Of a stretch of 25,946 nt of DNA, positions 7,934 through 16,901 are shown piece after piece. The DNA lies in the NCBI GenBank assembly GCA_964483105.1, contig CAYZZU010000032.1:1-25946 (forward strand), given 5' to 3'. The DNA comes from CAYZZU01 sp964483105 (GTDB lineage: Bacteria > CG2-30-53-67). The translations under genes were made by a program, and so were the position numbers. Each line of letters opens with the position of its first letter. Position 1 is the first letter of the stretch. The notes beneath the pieces are model-generated. The model searched no databases and was not told where the DNA came from. It worked only from the letters and a program-made list of their open reading frames with translations.

Positions 7934-8026
7934 TCCGGCCGCAGAACCGGTCCCCGAAAGACCGCGGAACGTACCGCATCCACTTCTATTCGGCCCGAAA
8001 AGCCTCTACCCCCGGCGGGCTCTTGT

Positions 8027-8866
8027 CTATAAAACCCGGACCGGTCGGTCCGTTCGGATCACGACCTGATCCCGAAACCGAAGATCGATCGCGCGCACCG
8101 GCCATTTCCGTTCGGCCAGATCCGCCACCACACGCTTCAGAAGGATCAGCTTCTGAAGGAAATCTCCTGAACCGCAGACGATCTCAAACTCTCCACTTCG
8201 AGGGTGCAGAACCGCACCACGGATCGGCGTCAGCTCCATGTCACGGATCCGTCCCAGATCGGGATAACCGTAATTCCGAATCGTTGCCAGAAGCGCCAGC
8301 GCCTCGGAGAGTAATCCCCGGCACCCCGGATCCTTCATGCTTCGTTCTACCCGGATCAGCGGCAGCATTCCATCATGGTCTCCGTGAATCTCTTCAAGCC
8401 TCGTCCCCTCCCGATCAATCAGAAACTCCTTTTTCCCCATCCTGAGTCTGGCAAAGGGAATTCGTTCCTCAATCCGGATCCGGACCCGATCCGGAAGCTG
8501 CCGCCGGATCCAGACTTTCCGGACATAGGGCTCTGAAAGCAGGTCTTCCCGGATCGAAGCCAAATCGAGCAGAAAGATATTGCGACGGAGTCTTGCCTCA
8601 TACCGGCGCAACCGCTCTCCCTGAAGATGCCGATTCCCCGTAATTTCAATCCCGCGAACCTCAAAAAAAGGGGAGGTCATCAGGAGACGCCCCCCCATGA
8701 CCAGCAGGGCAAGCAGGAAGACCGCCTGGAGAACCACGATAACTCTGTGAAAGACACGGCGCAGGATGTTCCGCCTTCTCTCCCGGCTCAAGACCTTTTT
8801 CCGGACCTTTTTTAAAAGTACGGACCGGGAGTTCTGCACTCCCTTCCGCTTGTAGTCCTTCATCAT
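8027..8866 (-). CDS. ftsQ: Cell division protein FtsQ
   Basis: A 279-residue bitopic divisome protein, one of the FtsQLB complex that links early and late division proteins. It has an unusually basic cytoplasmic tail (residues 1-40, mostly Lys and Arg), one transmembrane helix at about 41-63, and a periplasmic POTRA domain (FFEVRGIEITGNRHLQGERL onward to about 137), then the FtsQ beta domain with IDREGTRLEE. Sequence is weakly conserved in general but order and topology are typical. The ATGATG start overlaps the ddl stop by four bases and is preceded by AGGAAGGG. FtsB is not in this cluster. Confidence 0.94.
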   Translation of the reverse strand: MMKDYKRKGVQNSRSVLLKKVRKKVLSRERRRNILRRVFHRVIVVLQAVFLLALLVMGGRLLMTSPFFEVRGIEITGNRHLQGERLRRYEARLRRNIFLLDLASIREDLLSEPYVRKVWIRRQLPDRVRIRIEERIPFARLRMGKKEFLIDREGTRLEEIHGDHDGMLPLIRVERSMKDPGCRGLLSEALALLATIRNYGYPDLGRIRDMELTPIRGAVLHPRSGEFEIVCGSGDFLQKLILLKRVVADLAERKWPVRAIDLRFRDQVVIRTDRPVRVL

Positions 8867-9786
8867 GACCCTTCCTGTTTTACAGCCATGGCCAGAATCT
8901 GTTCCACCAGGTCATCGAAAGGGATCCCGGCCTCCCTGGCCGCCTTGGGCAGAAGGCTTGTCTCCGTCATCCCTGGGATGGTGTTGACCTCGATCACGAG
9001 GGGTCGGTTCCCCTCCGCGATCATCATATCCACGCGGGTTCCTCCCCGGCAGCCGAGCAGGCGATGCGCGGAGAGGGCCAGGTTCTGGATTTTCCTCGTC
9101 ATTCTCCCTGAAATCGGCGCCGGAACCAGATATTCGGTCCGGCCGACGGTATACTTGGCGGAAAAATCGTAAAACCCGCCGATCGGACGGACCTCGATCA
9201 CCGGGAGGGGCCGGTCCCCCAGGATCCCTACGGTCACCTCTCTTCCACGAATATATTTCTCGATCAAGACCCGGGAACCATAGCCGAAGGCCTTTCGGAC
9301 CGCCTCCTTGAGTTCCCGTCTTTTTTCGACCCGCGTAATCCCGATGGTGGATCCTTCCAGCGCGGGCTTGACCACGGCGGGGAAGGGAACGCCGGGATAC
9401 CGGTCCTTCTCTTTCTCGATCACCGCGAACTCCGGGGTGGGAATCCCCCGAACCTGAAGAAACTGCTTGGTCATGATCTTGTCCATGGCCAGAGCGCTCG
9501 CCAACACGCCGGATCCGGTGTAGGGGAGCCCCAGGACCTCCAGGAACCCCTGAACGGTCCCATCCTCTCCCGGAATCCCGTGCAGGCAGAGGAAGACGAT
9601 ATCGATCCGGTATTTTTGAATCAGGCTCTCCATCCCCTCCGCGGCATCAATACATACAGCATCGTACCCCTTCCGCTTCAGAGCGGAAAAAACGGCTTCC
9701 CCGCTCCGGAGAGAAACCTTCCGCTCTGATGAAGTCCCTCCCATCAGTACTCCGACCCTCATTTTTTTCAGGCTGCCCGTTTTCAT
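8863..9786 (-). CDS. ddl: D-alanine--D-alanine ligase
   Basis: An ATP-grasp ligase joining two D-alanines to make the dipeptide added by MurF, about 307 residues from the chosen start. Motifs are RVGVLMGGTSSERKVSLRSG; LHGIPGEDGTVQGFLE; YTGSGVLASALAMDK with the catalytic serine; and the C-terminal EVNTIPGMTETSLLP metal-binding motif. The start is uncertain. A GTG at 9808-9810 overlaps murB with GGGGG too close to it; ATG at 9786 follows the murB stop; ATG at 9762 begins right at the conserved strand. None has a strong ribosome-binding site, so coupling to murB termination is likely. I chose 9786 as closest to usual family length. Confidence 0.96.
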   Translation of the reverse strand: MKTGSLKKMRVGVLMGGTSSERKVSLRSGEAVFSALKRKGYDAVCIDAAEGMESLIQKYRIDIVFLCLHGIPGEDGTVQGFLEVLGLPYTGSGVLASALAMDKIMTKQFLQVRGIPTPEFAVIEKEKDRYPGVPFPAVVKPALEGSTIGITRVEKRRELKEAVRKAFGYGSRVLIEKYIRGREVTVGILGDRPLPVIEVRPIGGFYDFSAKYTVGRTEYLVPAPISGRMTRKIQNLALSAHRLLGCRGGTRVDMMIAEGNRPLVIEVNTIPGMTETSLLPKAAREAGIPFDDLVEQILAMAVKQEGS

Positions 9787-9791
9787 CCAGG

Positions 9792-10667
9792 TCAAGAGGG
9801 TGTATCCCACTCCCCCACGATCTTGATCTCCAATTCCAGGAGGATCCCGAAACGCTTTTCAACCTCTTCCCGGACCCTTCGGATCAGGGCCAATACATCC
9901 GTCGCTCTGGCCTTCCCCCGGTTGACAATAAAATTGGCGTGAACCGTGGAGACCTGCGCGTCCCCGATCCTCTCCCCCTTCATTCCCGCCCTCTCGATCA
10001 GTCTCCCCGCATAATCCGACGGGGGATTGAGAAAGACCGACCCCGCGGAAGGAAGGGCAAGCGGCTGAAATGCCTTCCGTCTCCGGATCCCCTCCCGGAT
10101 CTTCTCCCCGATCCGGGCAGGTTCATCCACCTTCAGGGAAAACTCCGCTCCGACGATGGTCGCCCCCTCCGGAAGGATCATCCCACGGTAGGCGAAGCGA
10201 AGATCCTCCCGTCCCACCCGGGAAAGAGATCCGGAACGGTGAAGCACCAGGATCGAGTCTAAGGAATCGGCCACGGTCCCTTCCCGGGTCCCGGCGTTCA
10301 TCCGGACGGCTCCTCCGACGCTCCCGGGAATCCCGGCCAGGCATTCCAGGCCGGAAAGCCCCCGTCGGGCCGACTCACGGAGCAGCGCCGGAAGCATCAC
10401 ACCGGCGCCCGCTTTGACGCGGTTTTTCTGATACCGGATCCATTTCATCCCTTGCATTCCGATCACGGTTCCCCGAATCCCCCGGTCTGAAACCAGGAGA
10501 TTGCTTCCCCCTCCCACGAGGAGGATCTCCTCTTCTTCCGGGCAGGTCCGAAGGAAATCCCGGAGTTCCTGTATTCCCGCCGGGAGGAAAAAACGATCCG
10601 CCGGCCCTCCAATCCGGAAGGTGGTATGCCGCTCCATCGGCTCTCCCCAGAGAAGCTCCCCCTTCAC
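9792..10667 (-). CDS. murB: UDP-N-acetylenolpyruvoylglucosamine reductase
   Basis: A 291-residue FAD enzyme that reduces UDP-GlcNAc-enolpyruvate to UDP-MurNAc with NADPH. Seen are HTTFRIGGPADRF; the FAD motif GGGSNLLVS at 52-60; GIPGSVGGAVRMNAG at 112-126; and PSAGSVF with the catalytic serine at 210. The length and the compact C-terminal region fit type II MurB, which lacks the extra Tyr-loop segment of E. coli MurB. The start is GTG (10665-10667), overlapping the murC stop as GTGA, with AAGGGA just upstream. The murC-murB-ddl-ftsQ order is normal for this lineage. Confidence 0.97.
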   Translation of the reverse strand: MKGELLWGEPMERHTTFRIGGPADRFFLPAGIQELRDFLRTCPEEEEILLVGGGSNLLVSDRGIRGTVIGMQGMKWIRYQKNRVKAGAGVMLPALLRESARRGLSGLECLAGIPGSVGGAVRMNAGTREGTVADSLDSILVLHRSGSLSRVGREDLRFAYRGMILPEGATIVGAEFSLKVDEPARIGEKIREGIRRRKAFQPLALPSAGSVFLNPPSDYAGRLIERAGMKGERIGDAQVSTVHANFIVNRGKARATDVLALIRRVREEVEKRFGILLELEIKIVGEWDTPS

Positions 10668-12037
10668 GTCCCTTCCAACCTCGCCAGCAGATCCTCGCCG
10701 ATCTTGTAGATATCCCCGGCTCCCAGGGTCAGGACCAGGTCGCCCTCACGGAGAATCTTCAGGAGGTATTCCACGATCTTTTCTTTCTCCGGAATGAAAA
10801 CCACGTCCCGATGCCCATGTTCCAGGATCCCTTGATAAAGCTTCAGAGCCGTCACGTCGGGAATGGGCTTCTCCCCGGCCGGGTAAATCTCGGTCAGTAC
10901 CAGCAGATCGGTCTGATTGAAGCAGGTCTCAAACCGGGAGAAGAGATCCCGCGTACGGGTGTAACGGTGCGGCTGAAAGACCGTCACCAGCCGGCGGGGC
11001 TTGATCTCGTTGGCCACCGTCAGGGTGGCCAGGATCTCCGTGGGATGGTGTCCGTAATCATCCACGACCAGGACCCCCCCACGTTCTCCCTTCAGCGTAA
11101 AACGCCGCTGAACACCGGAATAGGTCGTAAACCCCTCCCGGATCACCGGAACCGTCAGACCCAGTTCCAATCCCACGGCAATGGCAGCCAGAGCATTTAA
11201 GACATTATGCCTTCCCGGTGATTGAAGAGTGAATCGTCCCAGCGGCTTCCCCTTGAGGGTAACCGCGAAGGAGCTTTCAAATCCCTTCTGTGTGATGTCC
11301 GAGGCCTGAAGATCCGCCTGAGCCGACATCCCGTAAGTGAGGAAACGCTTCCGGACGCCGGGGATCAAGGCCTGGACCTCGGGATGGTCCAGACAGAGAA
11401 CCGCCAGTCCGTAAAACGGCACCTTGTTGATGAATGCGAGAAAGGTCTCCCGGATTTTCTCCATACTCCCGTAGAAATCCAGATGCTCCTCATCGAGATT
11501 GGTGACTACGGCGATGGTAGGAGAGAGTTTCAGGAATGACCCGTCCGATTCATCGGCCTCGGCCACAAGGAAATCACTCTGCCCGAGGCGGGCATTGCTT
11601 CCCAGACTGTTCAGGCGTCCTCCGATCACAATGGTGGGGTCGATCCCGCCGAACCCGAGAAGGGTCGCAATCATGGAGGTCGTTGTGGTCTTTCCGTGGG
11701 CGCCGGCCACGGCCACGCCGTATTTCATCCGCATCAGTTCGGCCAGCATCTCGGCCCGGGGAATCACCGGGATGAGCTGGGCTTCGGCGGAACGAACCTC
11801 GGGGTTCTCCCGGGAAACCGCCGAGGAGATCACCACCACGTCGGCCCCCTGGACGTTTTGTTCGGAGTGACCGATAAAGATTCTGGCGCCCAACGTTCTG
11901 AGCCGATTTGTAACCGGGGTCTCCCGGAGATCCGAGCCGCTGACCTGGTGCCCGAGATTGATCAGCACCTCGGCGATTCCGTTCATCCCCGATCCTCCGA
12001 TCCCCACGAAATGAATCTTCTGCGTTTTTTTATACAT
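10664..12037 (-). CDS. murC: UDP-N-acetylmuramate--L-alanine ligase
   Basis: A 457-residue Mur ligase adding L-alanine to UDP-MurNAc, the first amino acid of the stem peptide. The N-terminal UDP-binding fold has HFVGIGGSGMNGIAEVL; the ATP loop GAHGKTTTTS lies at about 112-121; the central domain has VVTNLDEEHLDFYG; and the C-terminal domain has VDDYGHHPTEI and VFQPHRYTRT, all typical. I start at the ATG at 12037 because MYKKTQKIHFVG matches the family beginning and GAAGGGA precedes it. A TTG at 12049, four codons earlier, would overlap the murG stop and cannot be excluded. Confidence 0.97.
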   Translation of the reverse strand: MYKKTQKIHFVGIGGSGMNGIAEVLINLGHQVSGSDLRETPVTNRLRTLGARIFIGHSEQNVQGADVVVISSAVSRENPEVRSAEAQLIPVIPRAEMLAELMRMKYGVAVAGAHGKTTTTSMIATLLGFGGIDPTIVIGGRLNSLGSNARLGQSDFLVAEADESDGSFLKLSPTIAVVTNLDEEHLDFYGSMEKIRETFLAFINKVPFYGLAVLCLDHPEVQALIPGVRKRFLTYGMSAQADLQASDITQKGFESSFAVTLKGKPLGRFTLQSPGRHNVLNALAAIAVGLELGLTVPVIREGFTTYSGVQRRFTLKGERGGVLVVDDYGHHPTEILATLTVANEIKPRRLVTVFQPHRYTRTRDLFSRFETCFNQTDLLVLTEIYPAGEKPIPDVTALKLYQGILEHGHRDVVFIPEKEKIVEYLLKILREGDLVLTLGAGDIYKIGEDLLARLEGT

Positions 12038-12045
12038 CGTTCCCT

Positions 12046-13188
12046 TCAATCTCCCGGGAAATCCCTCTCACGCGAACCCCGCGTTTTCGTGACTCCTCTG
12101 CGCACCCTTCGTTCCAGATCATCCACCAGCACACGCACGGCATCAGGCCGAGCCCATTTCAGCGCCGCTTCACGCATGCGGGCCAGCCTTCCGGGATCCT
12201 CCAGAAGGGTCCGAATCCGGATTCCCAGGTCACCCGGCCCCAACTCGTGCTGGGGCAGAACCTCCGCCGCGCCGTAACCGGCCAGGATCGATGCGTTTTT
12301 CGTTTGATGATCATCCGCGGCAAACGGGAAGGGGATCAGAAGCGACGGAATTCCGGCGGCGCAAATTTCCGACAGGGTCATGGCCCCCGCCCTGGACACG
12401 ACAAGATCCGCGGCGGCATAGACCCAATCCATCCGATCGAAAAAGGCGCGGACCTCCGCCCGGATGCCGGAACGGTTGTAGGCCCTCCTGACCTCCTCCG
12501 CATCCTCCCTTCCCGTTTGGTGCAGAAACTGCACCGGAAGGTCGGACCAGGCCGGTTCCCGGATCATCTTCACCAGGAGCCGGTTGATGGCATGCGCCCC
12601 ACGGCTTCCCCCGAGAACCAGGACGGTCTTCCGGTCCGGGTCGAAGCCAAACCGCGCGAGGGCCTCCGACCGGTCGCCCCTTTCGACCCCCTCGCGGAGG
12701 GGATTCCCGGTCAACAGGACCTTCCCCTTCGGAAAATAGTTTTCGGCCCCGTCAAAGGCGGTATAAATCCGATCCGCGAAACGGGCGAGAATCCGGTTGG
12801 TCAGACCGGGAACACTATTCTGCTCCTGCAGGGAAGTACTCTTCCGGAGGAGCCACGCCGCCAGGATCAGCGGTCCGGAAACAAAGCCGCCCACTCCCAT
12901 CGCCACGTCGGGACGAAAGTTCCGCACGACAGCAAGCGCGTGGACCAAAGCGGACGGTAAAGTAAAAAGGGTCAGGATCTGCTCCATCTTCCTCTTCCTC
13001 TTCAATCCGGCGATCCGGATGGTTTTCAGCTCCAGCCCCTCCCGGGGCAGAATGGCGGATTCAATCCCCTGCACTGTCCCGGCAAAAAGTACCGCCGCTT
13101 CCGGATCCCGCCTGAGGATCTCCCGGGCCACGGCGATCGCGGGATAGAGATGCCCGCCGGTCCCTCCCCCCGCAAAGAGAACTCTCAT
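12046..13188 (-). CDS. murG: UDP-GlcNAc transferase making lipid II
   Basis: A 380-residue GT-B glycosyltransferase on the cytoplasmic face of the inner membrane. It transfers GlcNAc from UDP-GlcNAc to lipid I, giving lipid II. It opens with FAGGGTGGHLYPAIAVA (glycine loop at 7-13), has VGGFVSGPLILAAWLL and LQEQNSVPGLTNR in the acceptor domain, and carries GGSRGAHAIN and SRAGAMTLSEICAAGIPSLL in the donor domain. The C-terminus extends about 15 basic residues past the usual end (after LERRVRRGV). Its ATG overlaps ftsW by four bases (ATGA). Confidence 0.98.
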   Translation of the reverse strand: MRVLFAGGGTGGHLYPAIAVAREILRRDPEAAVLFAGTVQGIESAILPREGLELKTIRIAGLKRKRKMEQILTLFTLPSALVHALAVVRNFRPDVAMGVGGFVSGPLILAAWLLRKSTSLQEQNSVPGLTNRILARFADRIYTAFDGAENYFPKGKVLLTGNPLREGVERGDRSEALARFGFDPDRKTVLVLGGSRGAHAINRLLVKMIREPAWSDLPVQFLHQTGREDAEEVRRAYNRSGIRAEVRAFFDRMDWVYAAADLVVSRAGAMTLSEICAAGIPSLLIPFPFAADDHQTKNASILAGYGAAEVLPQHELGPGDLGIRIRTLLEDPGRLARMREAALKWARPDAVRVLVDDLERRVRRGVTKTRGSRERDFPGD

Positions 13189-14282
13189 GCCTCACGAGTC
13201 CATTTTGAAATATTCAACAGAACCCCCACGGAAAGGAGCGTCATTACCAGAGACGATCCTCCATAGCTGACCAGGGGAAGCGGGAGCCCCTTCGTGGGGA
13301 GGAGTCCCACCACGACCCCGATATTGATCAACGCCTGAACCGAAACCATTCCGGTCAATCCAAACGCCAGCAACCTTCCGAAGGGATCGTAAGCCCGGAT
13401 CGAAATCATCATCCCCCGGTAGAAAAAGAGGGCGAATGCCGCCACCACCAGGACCGCCCCGATGAAACCGAGCTGTTCACCGATCACGGCAAAAATAAAG
13501 TCCGTATGCGGCTCCGGCAGAAACAGGAACTCCTGTCTCCCCTCGCCCAGCCCCATTCCGCTCAGCCCTCCGCTTCCGATAGCCAGAAAAGACTGGATCA
13601 GTTGGAATCCGGCGCCGGCAGCATCCTTCCAGGGATCCAGAAAGGCCGATACCCGCTGACGACGGTAAGCCTCCCCCATCACCAGCAGATACAGCAGCGG
13701 AACGGCCGTCAGGAGCAGAGAGAGAAGATAACGAAACCGGGCCCCGGCCATGAAAAGCATCATCAACGCAACCACGGAGAGACTGACTGCGGTTCCCAGG
13801 TCCGGCTGGAGAAGCATCAGCATGAAGAAAGTCCCCATGATCACGATATAAGGGATGAACCCATAGACAAAGTCATCCAATTTATCCTTCTTCTTCGCCA
13901 GAGAATGGGCCATGTACAGGATCACCCCGATCTTGGTCAACTCCGAAGGTTGGAAGGTCCAACCACCGGCCCGAAGCCACCGCCTTGCCCCGCCGGCCTC
14001 GACACCGACCCCCGGGACCAGGACCAGGATCATCAGGACGAGGCAGAGCAGCAGGAGCGGGAAGACCATCCAGTGCAGGGCGGTGTAGTTGATATTTGCC
14101 ACAATCAGCATCCCGCCGAGTCCGAGAAAAAGAAAAAGAGTTTCCTTTCTCAGGAAATAAAACGGATCGTGAAACCGGTCCATGGCCGCGTACGCGCTCG
14201 CCGCATAGACCATCACCACCCCCAGGGCACAGAGACAGAGGGTATCCACAAGCAAAATCTTGTCAAAAGACCTTTTCATCAT
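13185..14282 (-). CDS. ftsW: Septal peptidoglycan polymerase FtsW (SEDS family)
   Basis: A 365-residue polytopic SEDS glycosyltransferase that polymerises lipid II at the septum together with FtsI. About ten hydrophobic segments are visible. Signatures include GGARRWLRAGGWTFQPSEL, LLQPDLGTAVSL, FLPEPHTDFIFAVIGEQLG and the C-terminal LPLVSYGGSSLV. Its position between murD and murG and the partner ftsI upstream identify it as FtsW rather than RodA. It starts at a double ATG overlapping the murD stop (ATGATGA), with AGGGGGAA upstream. Confidence 0.97.
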   Translation of the reverse strand: MMKRSFDKILLVDTLCLCALGVVMVYAASAYAAMDRFHDPFYFLRKETLFLFLGLGGMLIVANINYTALHWMVFPLLLLCLVLMILVLVPGVGVEAGGARRWLRAGGWTFQPSELTKIGVILYMAHSLAKKKDKLDDFVYGFIPYIVIMGTFFMLMLLQPDLGTAVSLSVVALMMLFMAGARFRYLLSLLLTAVPLLYLLVMGEAYRRQRVSAFLDPWKDAAGAGFQLIQSFLAIGSGGLSGMGLGEGRQEFLFLPEPHTDFIFAVIGEQLGFIGAVLVVAAFALFFYRGMMISIRAYDPFGRLLAFGLTGMVSVQALINIGVVVGLLPTKGLPLPLVSYGGSSLVMTLLSVGVLLNISKWTREA

Positions 14283-15637
14283 TTTCCCCCTGCCATCAGA
14301 TGCCGTACCTCGTCGACAAAGCGCTTCCCCCGTTCCTCAAAGTTGGAAAACATGTCGAAACTGGCGCACCCCGGAGAGAGAAGTACCACGCTGCCCCGTC
14401 GGGCCCTTTTTGACGCGACACCTACCGCTTCCTCCAGGGTTTCAGCACGCCGGATCTGGGTGGTCCCCCGGAGGTCCTCTTCCATCGCGTCCGCGGCTTC
14501 CCCGATCAGGATCAGGGTGTCCACCCGATCGGAGACCAGTTCCCTCAACGGATGGTATCCCGCCCCCTTGCCCTGTCCCCCCGCAATCAGATGGATGGGA
14601 GCCTGAATACTCTGCAGGGATCGGAGCAAAGCGCCGATATTGGTCCCCTTGGAATCATTGATATACCGAACACCGTGAAACTCGCCGACCAACTCCATCC
14701 GGTGAGGAAGCCCCGGGAAAGTCGCGAGAACGGAACGGACCTGATCCGGTCCGCATCCGGAAACCAGGGCGGCGGCAGCGGCGGCCATGGCGTTTTCAAT
14801 ATTATGAATCCCCTGAATCCGCATCTCCTCCACGGAGAGGATTTCCTCTTCTCTTCCGGACAGAGTGGAAAAAATCTTGCCCCCGGAAGAGTACACTCCC
14901 CGGTCCACCCTCCGATGAAGGCTGATCGGCACCTTACGGGATCGAATCTTCCGTGTCATCAGGGTACTCCAGGGATCGTCCAGATTGACCACGGCGAAAT
15001 CTTCCGGTTGCTGATTCATGAACACCCGTGCCTTGGCCTGCGCGTACTCCTCCATTCCGGCATACCGGTTCAAATGATCCGGGGAGACATTCAACAGAAC
15101 CGCCACGCGGGGACGGAATTCCCGGATTCCTTCGAGCTGGAAACTGCTGATCTCGATTACACACGTCCGGCGCGGATCCACTCCGGACGGAATGGACGTC
15201 AAGGGGGTTCCGATATTACCGCACACCCGGACCTCCCTGCCTGTCCGTTCAAGCATTTTTCCGATCAGGGTTGTGGTGGTCGACTTTCCGTTGGTACCGG
15301 TCACCGCGACATAGGTTCCGGGGAGAAGCCGGAAACCGAGTTCCACCTCGCCGATCACCTCCACGCCCCTCTCCCGCGCATGCCGCAGAACCGGAATCTC
15401 CATGGGAACCCCGGGGCTGACCACGATCAGGTCCGCTGCCGAAAAGGTCTCCTCTGAATGGGGACCGGCTTCGACCCGGACCCCCGGATCCAGCTGCCTC
15501 ACGGCCTCCCGGAGGAGACTGATCTCCTTGGAGTCGGCCACGATGACATTCGCCCCCCTGCCGGACAGGAGGTTGGCGGCCGAGACCCCGGAACGCGCCA
15601 AGCCCACCACGACGACAGTTTTCCCCTTGAACTCCAT
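14279..15637 (-). CDS. murD: UDP-N-acetylmuramoyl-L-alanine--D-glutamate ligase
   Basis: A Mur ligase of 452 residues from the chosen start, adding D-glutamate to UDP-MurNAc-L-Ala. It has GKTVVVVGLARSGVSAANLL at the N-terminus, the ATP loop GTNGKSTTTT at about 114, LLNVSPDHLNRYAGMEEY in the centre, and INDSKGTNIGALLRSL and LSPGCASFDMFSNFEERG in the C-terminal domain. The start is taken at the ATG at 15637 (MEFKGKTVVV), where family homology begins and GGGAAGACAGGAA lies upstream. A GTG at 15679 and an ATG at 15670 would add 14 or 11 residues without similarity. Confidence 0.97.
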   Translation of the reverse strand: MEFKGKTVVVVGLARSGVSAANLLSGRGANVIVADSKEISLLREAVRQLDPGVRVEAGPHSEETFSAADLIVVSPGVPMEIPVLRHARERGVEVIGEVELGFRLLPGTYVAVTGTNGKSTTTTLIGKMLERTGREVRVCGNIGTPLTSIPSGVDPRRTCVIEISSFQLEGIREFRPRVAVLLNVSPDHLNRYAGMEEYAQAKARVFMNQQPEDFAVVNLDDPWSTLMTRKIRSRKVPISLHRRVDRGVYSSGGKIFSTLSGREEEILSVEEMRIQGIHNIENAMAAAAAALVSGCGPDQVRSVLATFPGLPHRMELVGEFHGVRYINDSKGTNIGALLRSLQSIQAPIHLIAGGQGKGAGYHPLRELVSDRVDTLILIGEAADAMEEDLRGTTQIRRAETLEEAVGVASKRARRGSVVLLSPGCASFDMFSNFEERGKRFVDEVRHLMAGGK

Positions 15638-15689
15638 TTCCTGTCTTCCCGATAAGATTTCGATCTGCATGGAACGCACGATGAACCGG

Positions 15690-16772
15690 CTACCTTAACT
15701 TCAATGTCCCCAACGCCAGAAGCGCCAGGATAATGGAAATAATCCAGAACCGCACGATAATCTTCGGTTCCGCCCACCCCTTGAGCTCATAGTGATGATG
15801 AATGGGAGCCATCCTGAAGATCCGTTTCCCGAAACACTTGTAACTGGCGACCTGCAGGATAACCGACAGGGCCTCAATCACGAAGATACCCCCCACCAGA
15901 AGGAGAAGAACCTCGTGTTTGCTGATCACCGCCACGGTCCCCAGCGCTCCCCCCAGAGAGAGAGACCCCATGTCCCCCATAAAGACCGAGGCGGGGTAGG
16001 TGTTGAACCAGAGAAACCCGAGGCTGGCCCCCATCATGGCAAAACAAAAGAGGGTCAATTCACCACTTCCCTGGACATACGGGATCTGGAGATAGGCGGC
16101 AAACTTGACATTACCGGTCGCATAGACGATCACCGCGTAGACGAGGGAAGCGATCATCACCGGTCCGATGGCCAAGCCGTCCAGACCGTCGGTCAGATTG
16201 ACCGCGTTGGATGTTCCCACGATCACCAACATACAGAAAGGAAGGTAAAACCACCCCAGATCCGGCATGGCCCGTTTGAAAAACGGAAGGGGAAGACTCG
16301 TGGTGATCGAGTCCTCCGGATTTAAAACCAGGGCCAAACCGATCAGAAAGGCGAGAACAATCTGCAGACTCAGCTTCTGCATCGGCCGGAGCCCCTCCGA
16401 CCGGCTTCGGATCAGTTTGATATAGTCGTCGAAAAATCCGATGAGCCCGAACCCGAGGGTCGCGATCAGCACGAGCCAGATATACCGGTTGGTCAGATCC
16501 GCCCAGAGGATCGTGGAGACACAAAGAGAGACCAGGATCAGCCCCCCTCCCATGGTCGGCGTCCCGGACTTTTTCTGATGGTTTTGCGGACCCAGCTTCC
16601 GGATCCGCTGCCCCACGTTGAACCGTTTCAGCCACCGGATCATGAAAGGACCGATCGCAAGACTGATCAGGAGCGCGGTGAGCGCGGCCACCACCGTCCG
16701 GAAGGTGATGTACCGGAACACGTTAAAGAGCGTGTACTGATCATGCAACGGATAAAGAAGATGATAGAGCAT
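15690..16772 (-). CDS. mraY: Phospho-N-acetylmuramoyl-pentapeptide transferase
   Basis: A 360-residue polytopic inner-membrane enzyme that moves phospho-MurNAc-pentapeptide onto undecaprenyl phosphate to form lipid I. Motifs are GTPTMGGGLIL; the aspartate pair in GFFDDYIK; NAVNLTDGLDGLA; VFMGDMGSLSLGGALG; and APIHHHYELKGW. The start at 16772 (MLYHLLYPL) matches the family beginning; a GTG ten codons earlier gives an unrelated extension. The ribosome-binding site is weak. Unlike most junctions here, 129 nt separate it from murF, and that gap contains a 7-bp hairpin. Confidence 0.98.
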   Translation of the reverse strand: MLYHLLYPLHDQYTLFNVFRYITFRTVVAALTALLISLAIGPFMIRWLKRFNVGQRIRKLGPQNHQKKSGTPTMGGGLILVSLCVSTILWADLTNRYIWLVLIATLGFGLIGFFDDYIKLIRSRSEGLRPMQKLSLQIVLAFLIGLALVLNPEDSITTSLPLPFFKRAMPDLGWFYLPFCMLVIVGTSNAVNLTDGLDGLAIGPVMIASLVYAVIVYATGNVKFAAYLQIPYVQGSGELTLFCFAMMGASLGFLWFNTYPASVFMGDMGSLSLGGALGTVAVISKHEVLLLLVGGIFVIEALSVILQVASYKCFGKRIFRMAPIHHHYELKGWAEPKIIVRFWIISIILALLALGTLKLR

Positions 16773-16901
16773 CCAACACTCACTCGAACGGTAAGCATCC
16801 ACGTCCCAGGGACGCGGTCTGGAATCCCCCTTTCACAAGCGGGATTCGTGCTGTATACCCGGAGGGACTCCCTCCGCTCCCTTTCTCAATCGAGGGGAAA
16901 A
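16773..16901 (-). other. murF-mraY intergenic gap with hairpin
   Basis: This 129-nt gap is one of the longest inside the operon. It holds a perfect 7-bp hairpin (CGGAGGG at 16860-16866, ACT loop, CCCTCCG at 16870-16876) and a smaller inverted repeat CGTC/GACG at 16802-16814. On the minus strand no T-run follows the large hairpin, so it is not a classical terminator. A TATACA just downstream of it looks like a -10 element but lacks a good -35 at the right distance. It could be an mRNA processing or stability element. That is speculative. Confidence 0.35.
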
